DNA of 64,000 nt from Streptomyces rhizoryzae (GCF_023155275.1 NZ_JALMUV010000003.1:1-64000); one strand, 5' to 3'; positions 48,357 through 58,165 are shown, numbered from the stretch's first letter. Numbers and translations are program-made. The notes: a model not told the origin generated them from the sequence alone.

Positions 48357-49580
48357 TCACGCCCGTTTGAGGACCAGAACGGTGTTGTGGCCGCCGAAGC
48401 CGCAGGAGTTGCTGGCCACGGCCTCCATGCGCTGGGGGCGCGGCGCCTTGGCGACCACGTCCAGGGCGATGTCGGGATCGAGCTGATCGAGGTTGGCCGT
48501 GGGCGGAATGGTCTGGTGTTCGAGGGTCAGGGCGGCCAGCGCCGCCTCGATCGCACCCGCCGCCCCGAGCGTGTGCCCGGTGACCCCCTTGGTGGACGTC
48601 ACGGTGGGCGGGCGGCCGTGGAAGATGCGGGCGAGGGCGGCGCCCTCGATGCGGTCGTTCATCGGCGTACCGGTGCCGTGGGCGTTGACGTGCCCGATGT
48701 CGGCGGTGCCGAGGCCGGCGTCGCCGAGGGCCGCGGTGAAGGCCCGCTCGATGCCGGTGCCGTCGGGGTGCGGGGCCGCGTAGTGGTAGCCGTCGGTCGA
48801 GGAGCCGTAGCCGCTGAAGTAGGCGCGGGGGCGGGCCCCGCGGGCGCGCGCGTCGGCCGCCCGCTCCAGCACCATCAGACCGGCGCCCTCGGCGAGGACG
48901 AAGCCGTCGCGGTCCGCGTCGAAGGGACGGCTGGCGCCCTGCGGGTCGTGCAGGCGGCCGGAGAGGGCGCCCATCTGGGCGAAGCACGCCGAGGGCAGGG
49001 GGTGGCAGGGGGCTTCGGCGCCGCCGGCCAGGGCGATGTCGCAGCGGCCGGCCAGGAGCAGGTCGCGCGCGGTGCCCAGCGCGGTCGCGCCGGAGGCGCA
49101 GGCGGTGGTGACGGCCATGCTGGGGCCGTGGGCGCCCAGCGCGATGCAGATCTCCGCCGCCGCCGCGTTGGTGGTGGTGCGGGGGATCAGCAGCGGGGAG
49201 AGGCTCTCGTACGCGCCGTCGATGAGTTTGCGGACGGCGGGGACGACGAGGTCCTTGCTGTCGTAGCCGACGCCGACGACCACGGCGACCCGCGCCCCGT
49301 CCCAGGCCGCCGGGTCCAGCCCGGCGTCGCGGACCGCCTGGTGCGCGGCGATCAGCGCCAGGTGGGTGAACCGGTCCATCCGCCACACCTGCGGCCCGAT
49401 CAGCGACTTGCCGTCGAACGGCGGGACGCGGCAGCTGAGCGGGATGGGGACGTCGCCGAGGTCCGGGTCGAGGGCGGCCGTGGGGGTCCCGGCGCACACG
49501 GTGCGCCAGGTGGTGTCCGCGTCGGTGCCGGCCGGCGTGATCAGGCCGATGCCGGTGACGGCGATGTCACGGGCCGTCAT
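48357..49580 (-). CDS. Beta-ketoacyl-ACP synthase (KAS I/II, FabF-like)
   Basis: A 407-residue condensing enzyme. Active-site Cys in VTTACASGATALG and the two His in VNAHGTGTPMND and GVTGHTLGAAGAIE are intact, with the terminal NSCGFGGHN loop. It should extend an acyl chain on the ACP encoded just before it; the ACP stop overlaps its ATG by 4 bases. Dedicated rather than housekeeping use is inferred because no fab genes are near. Confidence 0.92.
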   Translation of the reverse strand: MTARDIAVTGIGLITPAGTDADTTWRTVCAGTPTAALDPDLGDVPIPLSCRVPPFDGKSLIGPQVWRMDRFTHLALIAAHQAVRDAGLDPAAWDGARVAVVVGVGYDSKDLVVPAVRKLIDGAYESLSPLLIPRTTTNAAAAEICIALGAHGPSMAVTTACASGATALGTARDLLLAGRCDIALAGGAEAPCHPLPSACFAQMGALSGRLHDPQGASRPFDADRDGFVLAEGAGLMVLERAADARARGARPRAYFSGYGSSTDGYHYAAPHPDGTGIERAFTAALGDAGLGTADIGHVNAHGTGTPMNDRIEGAALARIFHGRPPTVTSTKGVTGHTLGAAGAIEAALAALTLEHQTIPPTANLDQLDPDIALDVVAKAPRPQRMEAVASNSCGFGGHNTVLVLKRA

Positions 49581-49846
49581 GCCAGGGTCTCGGCGGCCGG
49601 GGCGGGCGCCTGCGCCTGCTCGATGACGGCCGCGGCCTCCGCGAGGGTGAGCTGGAGGGACTTGAGGGCGTCGTCACCCGTGGGCACGCGCAGCCCCAGC
49701 TCGTCCTGGAGCACGCAGAGCAGTTCGACGACGGCGAGCGAGTCCAGGCCGAGGTCCTCCAGCGTCGACTCGGGGCGGACGGTATCGGCCGGGATGTTGA
49801 AGTGGCTGGTCAGCGCGGTTTTGACGGTGTCGTAGGTGGTGGTCAT
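49577..49846 (-). CDS. Acyl carrier protein
   Basis: An 89-residue ACP. The phosphopantetheine Ser is in LEDLGLDSLAVVELL near residue 37. Helices 1-4 are regular, and the last 12 residues form an Ala/Pro tail. AAGGA lies upstream of ATG 49846. It is the middle gene of a KASIII-ACP-KAS operon. Confidence 0.92.
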   Translation of the reverse strand: MTTTYDTVKTALTSHFNIPADTVRPESTLEDLGLDSLAVVELLCVLQDELGLRVPTGDDALKSLQLTLAEAAAVIEQAQAPAPAAETLA

Positions 49847-49874
49847 GGCACGGTCCTTCGGTGGGGGGCGGGCT

Positions 49875-50918
49875 TCACAGGCGGAGCGCCAGGAGGCCGG
49901 CGCTGCTGCCGGCGGCCAGGCCGATGAGGGCGACGAGGTCGCCGGGGTTGGCCCGGCCGGTCTCCAGGGCGCGGGCCAGTTGGAGGGGCAGGGAGGCGGA
50001 GGCGACGTTGCCGTGCCGGGGGAGGGTGACCAGCAGCTTGTCGCGGGGGACGCCGATGTCCGGGCCGCACAGTTCGTCGAGGTCCGCCAGCGCGACCTGG
50101 TGCACGGCGATGAACGCGAAGTCGTCGAATCCCAGCCCCAGTTCACCGAGCGCGCGGTGCAGATGGGTGCGGCCCAGGGCCCGGAGGCTGTCGCGCATCC
50201 GCACGCTGTCCATGCGGAAGGACGCGGTCGCCTCCGGTCCCGTACGCCGGCGCAGCGAGGCGATTCCCCCGTGCAGGACGGTCGCCGAGGGCCAGGCCGC
50301 CGAGTCGGCGGCGAAGCGGCAGCCGAGGATCCCGCGGGGCGGCAGGTGGCCGGCGGACTCCTCCGCCGTCAGCAGCAGCGCGGCGCCGGCGTCGGAGAAG
50401 CCGTAGGCCGGCAGCGAACGGGCGAACGCCGACGCGTCGGGCACCCGGAGCTGCGCGGAGACCGACGGCGCCTCGCCGCAGGTGATCAGGACGGTGCGGT
50501 AGCGCCCGGAGGCGATCAGGGCCTGCGTGATCTCCATCGCGTTGAGCACGCTGTTGCAGGCGTTCTTCACGTCGAAGACCGGGCAGGTCAGCGAGAGCTT
50601 GTCGGCCACGATGTGCGAGGTGGCCGGCTCGATCATGTCCTGACTGGCCGCGGCGAAGATCATCAGGTCGATGTCGGCGGGCTGCACCCCCTGTTCGGCC
50701 AGCAGCTTGCGGGCGGCGCGCACCGCGAGGTCGGACGCCTGCTCGTCGTCGCCGCTGAGGTGCACGCCCTCGACCCCGGTCAGCTGGGTGATCAGCCCCG
50801 GGGGTGGGGTGAAACCGCTGCTGGCGGCCGCGATCTGGGCTTCCCGTTCGGTCATCGTGACCCAGCGCTCGGGCAGATGGACGGTGGCCCCTGCCAGACA
50901 GGCCCGAAGGTCGCTCAT
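49875..50918 (-). CDS. KAS III-type ketoacyl synthase
   Basis: A 347-residue KASIII-fold enzyme expected to start chain building from an acyl-CoA. Active-site Cys is in FDVKNACNSVLNA; His in FAIVHQ-like AFIAVHQVAL and Asn in PRHGNVASAS complete the triad. The N-terminus (MSDLRACLAGATVHLPERWV) is that of KASIII-like starters of secondary pathways rather than FabH proper. First gene of the operon, divergent from an MMPL exporter across a region with palindromes. Confidence 0.9.
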   Translation of the reverse strand: MSDLRACLAGATVHLPERWVTMTEREAQIAAASSGFTPPPGLITQLTGVEGVHLSGDDEQASDLAVRAARKLLAEQGVQPADIDLMIFAAASQDMIEPATSHIVADKLSLTCPVFDVKNACNSVLNAMEITQALIASGRYRTVLITCGEAPSVSAQLRVPDASAFARSLPAYGFSDAGAALLLTAEESAGHLPPRGILGCRFAADSAAWPSATVLHGGIASLRRRTGPEATASFRMDSVRMRDSLRALGRTHLHRALGELGLGFDDFAFIAVHQVALADLDELCGPDIGVPRDKLLVTLPRHGNVASASLPLQLARALETGRANPGDLVALIGLAAGSSAGLLALRL

Positions 50919-51074
50919 GGGGCCACCGTAGGGCGGCGCCGCGGCCTTCGCCGCTCGTAGGCCGCCAATCATGTGCGCGAATGACCGCTTTGGCGGCGGC
51001 GTGCTCGTCTGACGGGGTGGCAGCGTGTTGCCGGACCCCCGTCCCGTCTACACATGGGCTGTGGCAGGGTACCG
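50919..51074. promoter_or_regulatory. Divergent control region with nested palindromes
   Basis: GCCGCCAA (50961-50968) is repeated inverted as TTGGCGGC (50990-50997). Inside this lies TCATGTGCGCGAATGA (50969-50984), a 16-base palindrome of form TCAT-NN-GCGC-NN-ATGA. This is a good operator candidate controlling both directions; the regulator is not in the window. Confidence 0.5.
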
Positions 51075-53360
51075 ATGCCTGCCGGGCGAAGGGCGGTCGC
51101 GACGATGCGTGGACCCCGCGGCTCCGGGCGGTGGGTGGTGCTGGGCCTGGCCGCCGGACTGGCGGCGGTCTGCGCCTGGTTCGGCGCCTCGGTGCACGCG
51201 CACCTGTCCCCCGGGGGCATCGTGCCGGCCGGGACCGAGGCGGCCCGCGCGGACCGCGCCCTGCAACAGGGCTTCGGCGCCACCCCGCCCCACCTGGTGC
51301 TCGTCGCCCGGGTGGCCGGTGCCACCGGGACGGTGACGGACCGCGGCGCGGTGGCCGAGGGCGAACGCCTGGTGCGCCGGCTGACGGCCGACCGCGCGGT
51401 CTCCCGGGTGGTGTCCTACTGGCGGACCCGGGCACCGGAACTGCGCGCGGCGAACGGGCGCAGCGCCCTGGTGCTGGTGCGGTTCCGGGCGGACGAGGAG
51501 GCGGCGACCAGGGCGGCCGGGCGGCTGGTGCCGCGGCTGGCCGGGCGCCACGGCCCGCTGGAGGTCTCGGTCACCGGCGAGGCGGCCTCCCGCGCCGAGG
51601 CGCTGCGCCTGGCCGAACAGGACCAGCGCCGCGCGGAGCTGCTGGCCCTGCCGCTGACCGCGCTGCTGCTGCTCGTGGTGTTCGGGTCGGCGGTGGCCGC
51701 CCTGCTGCCGGTGGCCGTCGGCGCGCTGGCGGTGCTGGGCGCCACGGCCGTCCTCCGCCTCCTCACCTCCGTCACCGAGGTGTCGGTGAGCGCCACCAAC
51801 GTCTCCTCCGCGCTCGGCTTCGCCCTCGCCGTCGACTACAGCCTCTTCCTGCTCGCCCGTTACCGCGAGGAGACCGCCTCGGGCGCCGGCCCCGACGACG
51901 CCCTGCGGACGACGCTGCGCACCTCGGGCCGGGCGGTGGCGTTCTCCGCCGGCACCGTCACCCTCTCCCTGGCCGCACTGCTGGTCTTCCCCCACACCAT
52001 CCTGCGCTCCATCGCCTACGGCGGGATCGCGGTCACCGCCTTCGCGGCCCTGGGCAGCCTGGTCGTCCTGCCGGCCCTGCTGGGCGTGCTGGGGGACCGC
52101 GTCGACCGGTTCGGGATCCGCCTCCGCCTCCGCCGGCGCCGGGCCCCCGCACCGCCGGCGGACGGCACGGCAGGCGGACCGGGCCGGTGGGGGCGGACGG
52201 CCCGCGCCGCCATGCGGCGCCCCGGCCCGGTGGCCGTCGCCGTCACCGCCCTGCTGCTGGTGCTCGCCGCCCCCTTCACCCGCGTCCAGATCGGCCTGTT
52301 CGACGACCGGGTCCAGCCGGCCTCCTCCACGGTCGCCGAGGCCGGCGCGGTGCTGCGCGAGGGCTACCGGCTCGGCGCCGTGATCGCCCCGACGACCGTC
52401 GTCCTGCCCCACTTCGACCTGCGGCGGCAGGCCCCCGCACTGGACGCCTACGCCCGGCGCATCGCCCGGCAGCCGGGCGTGGACGCGGTCGGGACGGCGA
52501 CCGGGACCTACACCCCGGACGGCCGCCGGAGGCCACCGGGTGCCCCCGCCGCCGCCTTCGCCTCGGCGCGCGGGGTGTGGCTGTCGGTGGCCACCCCCGG
52601 CGAGCCCTACGCCACCGCCAACCGCGACCTCGTCCGGGCCCTGCGCGCCCTGCCCGCCCCGGCCCCCGCCCTGGTGGGCGGACCCGGCGCCGTGCTGAAC
52701 GACGTGCAGCGGGCGCTCTTCGCCCGCCTGCCGCTGTGCCTGGCCCTGGCGGCCGCCGCGCTGCTGGCCCTGACCCTGGCGCTGACCCGGAGGCCGGTCA
52801 TGGCGCTCACGGCGCTGCTGCTCAACGCGCTGAGCCTGGCGGCCAGTTTCGGCGCCCTGGTCTTCGTCTTCCAGGAAGGGCACCTGGCCGGCCTGGTGGG
52901 CGGCTTCCCCGTCACCGGCACCACCGACGCGCTCATGCCCGCCCTCGTCTTCGGCATCGCCTTCGGCCTGTCCATGGACTACGAGATCCTGCTGCTCGCC
53001 CGGGTCTGCGAGGAGTACCGCCGCACCGCCCCCGACGGCGCCGCCGCCATCGTCCGCGGCCTGGACCGCACCGCGCGGCTGTTCACCTGGGCCGCCCTCA
53101 CCCTGGCCGTCGTCATGGCCGCCCTGGCCACCTCGGAGCTGATCCTGCTGAAGATCGTCGGCGTCGGCCTCGCCCTGGCGGTCGTGCTCGACGCCACCGT
53201 CGTCCGCGGTCTGCTCGCCCCCGCCGTCCTGACCCTGGCCGGCCGCGCCACGTGGTGGAGCCCGTGGCCCCCGCCGCCGGCCCCGCCGCCCGCAGCCCCC
53301 GCCCCCCGTCCGGCCCTCGCCCCGGCCGGGCCGACCGGCGCCGAACACCCCAGGAAGTGA
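51075..53360 (+). CDS. MMPL/RND-family lipid or metabolite exporter
   Basis: A 761-residue inner-membrane protein with two repeats of one plus five helices and two large outer domains, the MmpL pattern. SSALGFALAVDYSLFLLARY and IAFGLSMDYEILLLARVCEE carry the proton-relay Asp-Tyr pairs. The C-terminal 35 residues are Pro/Ala-rich. Start is uncertain: ATG 51075 (CAGGG upstream) is used; 51054 and 51105 are alternatives. It probably exports the product of the KASIII-ACP-KAS genes (inference). Confidence 0.88.
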   Translation: MPAGRRAVATMRGPRGSGRWVVLGLAAGLAAVCAWFGASVHAHLSPGGIVPAGTEAARADRALQQGFGATPPHLVLVARVAGATGTVTDRGAVAEGERLVRRLTADRAVSRVVSYWRTRAPELRAANGRSALVLVRFRADEEAATRAAGRLVPRLAGRHGPLEVSVTGEAASRAEALRLAEQDQRRAELLALPLTALLLLVVFGSAVAALLPVAVGALAVLGATAVLRLLTSVTEVSVSATNVSSALGFALAVDYSLFLLARYREETASGAGPDDALRTTLRTSGRAVAFSAGTVTLSLAALLVFPHTILRSIAYGGIAVTAFAALGSLVVLPALLGVLGDRVDRFGIRLRLRRRRAPAPPADGTAGGPGRWGRTARAAMRRPGPVAVAVTALLLVLAAPFTRVQIGLFDDRVQPASSTVAEAGAVLREGYRLGAVIAPTTVVLPHFDLRRQAPALDAYARRIARQPGVDAVGTATGTYTPDGRRRPPGAPAAAFASARGVWLSVATPGEPYATANRDLVRALRALPAPAPALVGGPGAVLNDVQRALFARLPLCLALAAAALLALTLALTRRPVMALTALLLNALSLAASFGALVFVFQEGHLAGLVGGFPVTGTTDALMPALVFGIAFGLSMDYEILLLARVCEEYRRTAPDGAAAIVRGLDRTARLFTWAALTLAVVMAALATSELILLKIVGVGLALAVVLDATVVRGLLAPAVLTLAGRATWWSPWPPPPAPPPAAPAPRPALAPAGPTGAEHPRK

Positions 53361-53366
53361 CCGCCG

Positions 53367-54272
53367 ATGACCGACCAGGCCCTGCACCCCTCCCGGAGCC
53401 CGCACGCCGTCGCCCAGCGGCTGCTGAGCGCCTCCGCGGCCCACTCCTACGACCCGGACACCGAGATCGACTGGGACGCCCCCCTGGCGGCGGACGCCTG
53501 GTTCTGGCCACCGGAACGCCTCACCCTCTACGGCACTCCGCTGTGGGAGCGCATGAACGAGCGGCAGCGCATCGAGCTGTCCCGCCACGAGGCGGCCCAC
53601 ATGGCCGAGATGGGCCACTGGTTCGAACTCGCCATCATCCGCCTGTTCGCCCGCTACCTGATGGCGCGGAACGGCCTGGACGCGCGGGCCTACTACGCGC
53701 TGACCGAGATGGCCGACGAGACCCGGCACATCACCATGTTCGGGCGGCTGCTGACCAGGCTCGACCGCCCGCCCCACTGGGTCCCCGCCCGGGTCCGGTA
53801 CCCCTTCCCGCTGGCCGCCGCCCTCTTCCAGGACATCACGACCTTCACCAGCGCCCTGATCATCGAAGAGGTCCTGGACCGGCTCCAGCGCGAGGCCGCC
53901 CAGGACGCACGCGTCCAGCCCCTGGTGCGCTCGGTGTGCCGGCTGCACGTCAGCGAGGAGGCCCGCCACGTCAGCTTCGCCCGGGCCGAACTGCGCGAAG
54001 CGGTCCGCCTGGCCTCCCGGGGGCACCTGGCCCGCCACCGGACGCTGACCGCGCTGATCGCCGCCCACACCGTGCCGCCGCTGCTCCGCCCCGTGCGGTA
54101 CGGCGAGGTGGGGCTCCCTGTCCGGACGGCGAGGCGGCAGGCGCTGCACAACCCGCACCACCGCGACACCCTGCGGTGGTGCGGGGAGAAGCTGGTCGCC
54201 TTCCTCATCGAGGTGGACCTGATCAGGCCCGCCCAGCACCACCTGTGGCGCCGTTCCGGCCTGCTGGCCTGA
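53367..54272 (+). CDS. AurF-like diiron oxygenase
   Basis: A 301-residue helical ferritin-like protein of the p-aminobenzoate N-oxygenase (AurF) family. Diiron ligands are visible in IELSRHEAAHMAEMGHW, ALTEMADETRHITMF, LIIEEVLDRL and HVSEEARHVSFAR, in the right order. Relatives oxidise aryl-amines to nitro groups or hydroxylate other substrates. It begins six bases after the MMPL stop and ends three bases from the convergent SDR stop. Confidence 0.88.
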   Translation: MTDQALHPSRSPHAVAQRLLSASAAHSYDPDTEIDWDAPLAADAWFWPPERLTLYGTPLWERMNERQRIELSRHEAAHMAEMGHWFELAIIRLFARYLMARNGLDARAYYALTEMADETRHITMFGRLLTRLDRPPHWVPARVRYPFPLAAALFQDITTFTSALIIEEVLDRLQREAAQDARVQPLVRSVCRLHVSEEARHVSFARAELREAVRLASRGHLARHRTLTALIAAHTVPPLLRPVRYGEVGLPVRTARRQALHNPHHRDTLRWCGEKLVAFLIEVDLIRPAQHHLWRRSGLLA

Positions 54273-54275
54273 CCC

Positions 54276-55169
54276 TCACCAGGGGGTGCACCAGCGCCGG
54301 GCCGCGTACTCCACGACCGGATGCGCCTCGGCGCCCAACGCCACCCGCTTGACGTGGTCCTTGACCCGTACCGGCACCAGTGCGTCGGCGAGCAGGCCCA
54401 TCCTGGCCTGCCTGCCGACGACGTACCGGTGGCGCGGCCGGTCCGCGAAGAGCGCCCGGCACACGGCCGCCACCACGGGCCCGTCGTCCGGCAGCCGGGT
54501 GGCGGACTCCCTGAGTGCCGCCTCCGCCACCCGGTACATCTCGCCGAACACCGTCCGCCCGTTGGCGGCGAGGGCCGCCAGCGCGTCGGCGGCCCGGGTC
54601 TGCATCGCGCTCGCGTAGGCGCCCGCCTCGACGATCACCACCCGCACCCCGCCGGGCCCCGCCTCCATCCGCAGCACGTCGTTCACGGCCCCCAGCGCGG
54701 ACTTGCCGGCGCAGTACCAGCCCATCCCCGGCGCCGCGACCCGGCCCGCCAGGGAGGAGACGTTGACGATGCGGCCGTCCCCGCGGCGGCGCATGCCCGG
54801 CAGCAGCAGGCGGGCCATCCGCGCCGCGCCCACCACATTGACCTCCAGCAGATACCGCACGGCCGCGTCGTCGAGGTCCTCGATCGCGCCCGCCAGCGGG
54901 ATCCCGGCGTTGTTCACCAGCGCCCAGGGGCCGCCGCCGGTCGCCTCCGCGACCTGCGCGCACGCGCGGTGGCAGGACGCGGCGTCGGCGACGTCCAGCA
55001 GCACGGTCCGCAGCACCACGTCCCGTTCGGCCGCCTCGGCCCGCAGCTTCTCGGCCTTCTCCGCGTCCCGGGCCGTGGCGAAGACCTCGAAGCCGGCCTT
55101 CGCCAGCCGCAGCGCGGTCCCCCGCCCCACCCCGCTCGTCGCACCCGTGACCAGAACACTTCGACGCAC
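54276..55169 (-). CDS. Short-chain dehydrogenase/reductase
   Basis: A 297-residue SDR. NAD(P) motif TGATSGVGRGTALRLAKAGF, NNAGIPLAG, Ser in VNVSSLAG and catalytic WYCAGKSALG (Y-x3-K) are all present; ATARD after strand 2 suggests NADP. It starts at one of two adjacent GTG codons (55172 or 55169) after AGGAGG. A possible ketoreductase of the KASIII cluster, though on the same strand as, and 284 bases after, the KdpD gene. Confidence 0.9.
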   Translation of the reverse strand: MRRSVLVTGATSGVGRGTALRLAKAGFEVFATARDAEKAEKLRAEAAERDVVLRTVLLDVADAASCHRACAQVAEATGGGPWALVNNAGIPLAGAIEDLDDAAVRYLLEVNVVGAARMARLLLPGMRRRGDGRIVNVSSLAGRVAAPGMGWYCAGKSALGAVNDVLRMEAGPGGVRVVIVEAGAYASAMQTRAADALAALAANGRTVFGEMYRVAEAALRESATRLPDDGPVVAAVCRALFADRPRHRYVVGRQARMGLLADALVPVRVKDHVKRVALGAEAHPVVEYAARRWCTPW

Positions 55170-55172
55170 CAC

Positions 55173-55453
55173 GCACCTCCTGGAGACAACGGCCTGCGAA
55201 CACCATGCGCGCCGCGCCCGCGGACCGGCGCAACAGGCCCCGGCGTGTCCCGGACCCACCGGCCCGGTTCAGCCGTTCACCCCGCAGCCGCCCGCCCCCG
55301 GGGCGGGGACGGGGAAGCACTGGGGCGCGGCCGTCGCCCGGTGGGCCCCTCCTTCCTCGCCGCGGCCGCCGTCGGGGCGCGCTTGGGGACGTCCGCGTCC
55401 TGGGTCAACTGCCTCGGCACGCCGGCCCGTTCGGCGGCCGCGCCGGTGGGGTC
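55173..55453. other. Gap between KdpD2 and SDR
   Basis: About 280 bases without a gene I can support. The open plus-strand frame at its right end shows no family I recognise and has no plausible start. Confidence 0.4.
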
Positions 55454-58075
55454 CTACGTGCCGGGGAGGTGAACCCCGGGGGCCGGCGGCCCGTCCGCGG
55501 CCGGGGGCCCGCCGCGTCCTGCGGTGCCGGCGCCGGCGGCTTCGTCCGGGGGCCGTGTCCCCGCCGCCGGCGCGGCCCGCAGGGACAGGACCATGGTGAG
55601 GCCGCCGCCGGGGGTGTCCTCGGGGGTGAGGGTGCCGCCCATCGCCTCGGCCAGCCCGCGGGACAGCGCCAGACCCAGGCCCAGGCCGGTGGTGTTGTCG
55701 TGGTCGCCCAGCCGCTGGAAGGGGACGAAGATCCGGTCCCGGTCCTCCGGCGGCAGCCCGGGGCCGCGGTCGATGACCCGCAGCTCGACCCGCGGGCCCA
55801 GCGCGCTGGCGGTGATCAGCACCCCGTGCCGCTCGGGGGAGTGGCGCACCGCGTTGGTGACGAGGTTGGCGAGCACCCGTTCCAGCAGCGGCGGGTCGGC
55901 GAGGACGTCGCAGCTCTCGGCCAGCCCGCGGGACGTGACCGGGACCGGTGTCGCGGCGAGGGTGGCCAGGGCGGTGGGGAGGACGTCCGCGAACGAGGTG
56001 GGCTCGAGGTGCAGGGTGAGCGCGCCGGCACGGAGCCGGCTCATGTCGAGGAGGTTGTCGACCAGCCGGTTCAGCTCGATCAGGGCGTCCTCGGCGGTGG
56101 CCAGCAGCTCCTCCCGTTCCGCCGCGCCGAAGACCACGTCGCGGCTGCGCAGTGAGCTGATGGCGGCCCGTCCGGCGGCCAGCGGCGTGCGCAGGTCGTG
56201 GCTGACCGCGGCCAGCAGCGCGGTCCGCAGCCGGTCCGCGGCCTTGACCGGCTCCACCTCCGCGGCGGCCTCCCGCAGCCGGGCGTGGTCCAGGGCGGCC
56301 GCCAGATGCGCGGCGAAGGCGGTCAGCACCCGGTGCTCGGAGGCGGGCAGGGTGCGGCCCCGCAGGACCAGCAGCCGGTCCGGCCCGGCGGGCACCCTCA
56401 CCGGCCCGTCGACGGCCTGCCCCGGACCGGCCTCCGCCTCCTGCGCGGACCGCGGCACCAGCTCGGCGGAGTCCATCCCGAACGCCTCGCGGGTGTGCTC
56501 CAGCAGCCGGGACACCCCCTGGTCGCCGCGTAGGATGTTGCCGGCCATGGACGAGAGCGTCTCGGCCTCCGCGGTGGCGCTGGCGGCCCGCCGCGCAAGC
56601 CGCATCGAACGGTCCACCAGGGCCGCGACGGTGACCGCGACCAGCGCGAACACCCCCAGCGCCAGCGCGTTGTTGGGCTCGGTGATGGTGAACTCGCCGC
56701 TCGGCGGGATGAAGAAGTAGTTCAGCAGCAGCGACGCGGTCAGGGACGCCAGCAGCGCCGAGACCACCCCGCCCAGGCAGGCCACACCGACGACGGTGAC
56801 CAGGAAGAGCAGCGCCTCACTCGTCAGGTTGAGCACACCGCGGGTGCGCAGCAGCACGAACGTCAGCAGCACGGGCAGCAGGAGGCCGGCCGCCGGCCCG
56901 GCGACGCGGCGGGCCAGCGGCAGCCGGCGGCCGGGGACCGCCAACCGGCGCCCGCGCCCGGCCCGTTCATGGGTCACCATGTGGACGTCGATGTCGCCGG
57001 AGAGCTCGACGGTGGTCTCACCGATCCCGCGCGCGGCGAACAGCCGGGACAGCCAGCCCCGGCGGCTGGTGCCCAGCACCAGCTGGGTGGCGTTCTCGGC
57101 CCGCGCGAAGTCCAGCAGCGCGGTGGGCACGTGGTCGCCGACGACCGAGTGGTAGGTGCCGCCCAGGCTCTCCACCAGCGCCCGCTGCCGGGCGAGCGCG
57201 GCGGGGGAGGCGTAGGCGAGCCCGTCGCTGCGGGCCACGTGCACGGCCAGCAGGTCGCCGCCGGACGAGCGGTCCGCGATCCGCTCCGCGCGGCGGATCA
57301 GCGTCTCGCCCTCCGGGCCGCCGGTGAGGGCCACCACCACCCGCTCCCGGGTCTCCCAGACGGTGCGGATGCCGTGCTCGGACCGGTACGTCTGGAGCGT
57401 CTCGTCCACCCGCCCGGCGACCCACAGCAGCGCCAGCTCCCGCAGCGCCGTCAGGTTGCCGATCCGGAAGTAGTGCGCGAGCGCGGCGTCCACCTTCTCC
57501 GGCCGGTAGACGTTGCCGTGCGCCATCCGCCGGCGCAGCGCCTCGGCGGGCATGTCCACCAGCTCGATCTGGTCGGCGTGGCGCACCACTTCGTCGGGGA
57601 CGGTCTCCCGCTGCGGTACGCCGGTGATCTTCTCGACCACGTCGTTGAGCGACTCCAGGTGCTGGATGTTGACGGTGGTGACCACGTCGATGCCGGCGGC
57701 CAGCAGTTCGTCGATGTCCTGCCAGCGCTTCTCGTTGCGCCCGCCGGGCACGTTGGTGTGCGGCAGCTCGTCGACCAGCGCGACCGCGGGGCGGCGGGCG
57801 AGCACGGCGTCGAGGTCCAGCTCGCCGAACGCCGTCCCGCGGTAGGCGCGGCGCAGCCGGGGCACGGTCTCCAGGCCCGCCAGCATCTCCTCGGTGTGCC
57901 GCCGGCCGTGGCACTCGGCGTACGCCACCACCACGTCCGTACCGCGCCGCAGTCGCCGGCGCCCCTCGTCCAGCATCCGGTACGTCTTGCCGACCCCGGG
58001 CGCCGCCCCGAGGAACACCTTGAGCTTCCCCCGCCGTACGCCCGGCGTACCGGCCGCGCCACCCTCCGGCGTCAC
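55454..58075 (-). CDS. kdpD: KdpD-family sensor histidine kinase (intact copy)
   Basis: An 873-residue KdpD. It has the N-terminal KdpD domain with VFLGAAPGVGKTYRMLDEG, a USP domain, four DUF4118 helices, and a complete kinase: AAVSHDLRTPLA (His626), NLVTNAVRHSPE, DRGPGLPPEDRDRIF and GLGLGLALSRGLAEAMGG. GTG 58075 is preferred because GAAGGGA lies six bases upstream; GTG 58093 has none. It should respond to K+ or turgor, but no kdpE lies in the window, and it is 24 kb from kdpFABC. Order CBS-BON, XRE-PNPOx, KdpD. Confidence 0.92.
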   Translation of the reverse strand: MTPEGGAAGTPGVRRGKLKVFLGAAPGVGKTYRMLDEGRRRLRRGTDVVVAYAECHGRRHTEEMLAGLETVPRLRRAYRGTAFGELDLDAVLARRPAVALVDELPHTNVPGGRNEKRWQDIDELLAAGIDVVTTVNIQHLESLNDVVEKITGVPQRETVPDEVVRHADQIELVDMPAEALRRRMAHGNVYRPEKVDAALAHYFRIGNLTALRELALLWVAGRVDETLQTYRSEHGIRTVWETRERVVVALTGGPEGETLIRRAERIADRSSGGDLLAVHVARSDGLAYASPAALARQRALVESLGGTYHSVVGDHVPTALLDFARAENATQLVLGTSRRGWLSRLFAARGIGETTVELSGDIDVHMVTHERAGRGRRLAVPGRRLPLARRVAGPAAGLLLPVLLTFVLLRTRGVLNLTSEALLFLVTVVGVACLGGVVSALLASLTASLLLNYFFIPPSGEFTITEPNNALALGVFALVAVTVAALVDRSMRLARRAASATAEAETLSSMAGNILRGDQGVSRLLEHTREAFGMDSAELVPRSAQEAEAGPGQAVDGPVRVPAGPDRLLVLRGRTLPASEHRVLTAFAAHLAAALDHARLREAAAEVEPVKAADRLRTALLAAVSHDLRTPLAAGRAAISSLRSRDVVFGAAEREELLATAEDALIELNRLVDNLLDMSRLRAGALTLHLEPTSFADVLPTALATLAATPVPVTSRGLAESCDVLADPPLLERVLANLVTNAVRHSPERHGVLITASALGPRVELRVIDRGPGLPPEDRDRIFVPFQRLGDHDNTTGLGLGLALSRGLAEAMGGTLTPEDTPGGGLTMVLSLRAAPAAGTRPPDEAAGAGTAGRGGPPAADGPPAPGVHLPGT

Positions 58076-58165
58076 CGAAAGTCCCTTCGTCACCCGTGCA
58101 GTGCAGGCACCACGACGCCTGCTGTGGCGAGGGACGGACCTCGGACGGCCGAGCGGTGGAGTGCT

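Noticed and set aside
54321..55472. Plus-strand frame opposite the SDR, extending into the 55.2-55.45 kb gap
   Set aside because: Mostly antisense to the SDR. The short tail in the gap has no recognisable family, so I could not support a gene or a remnant.
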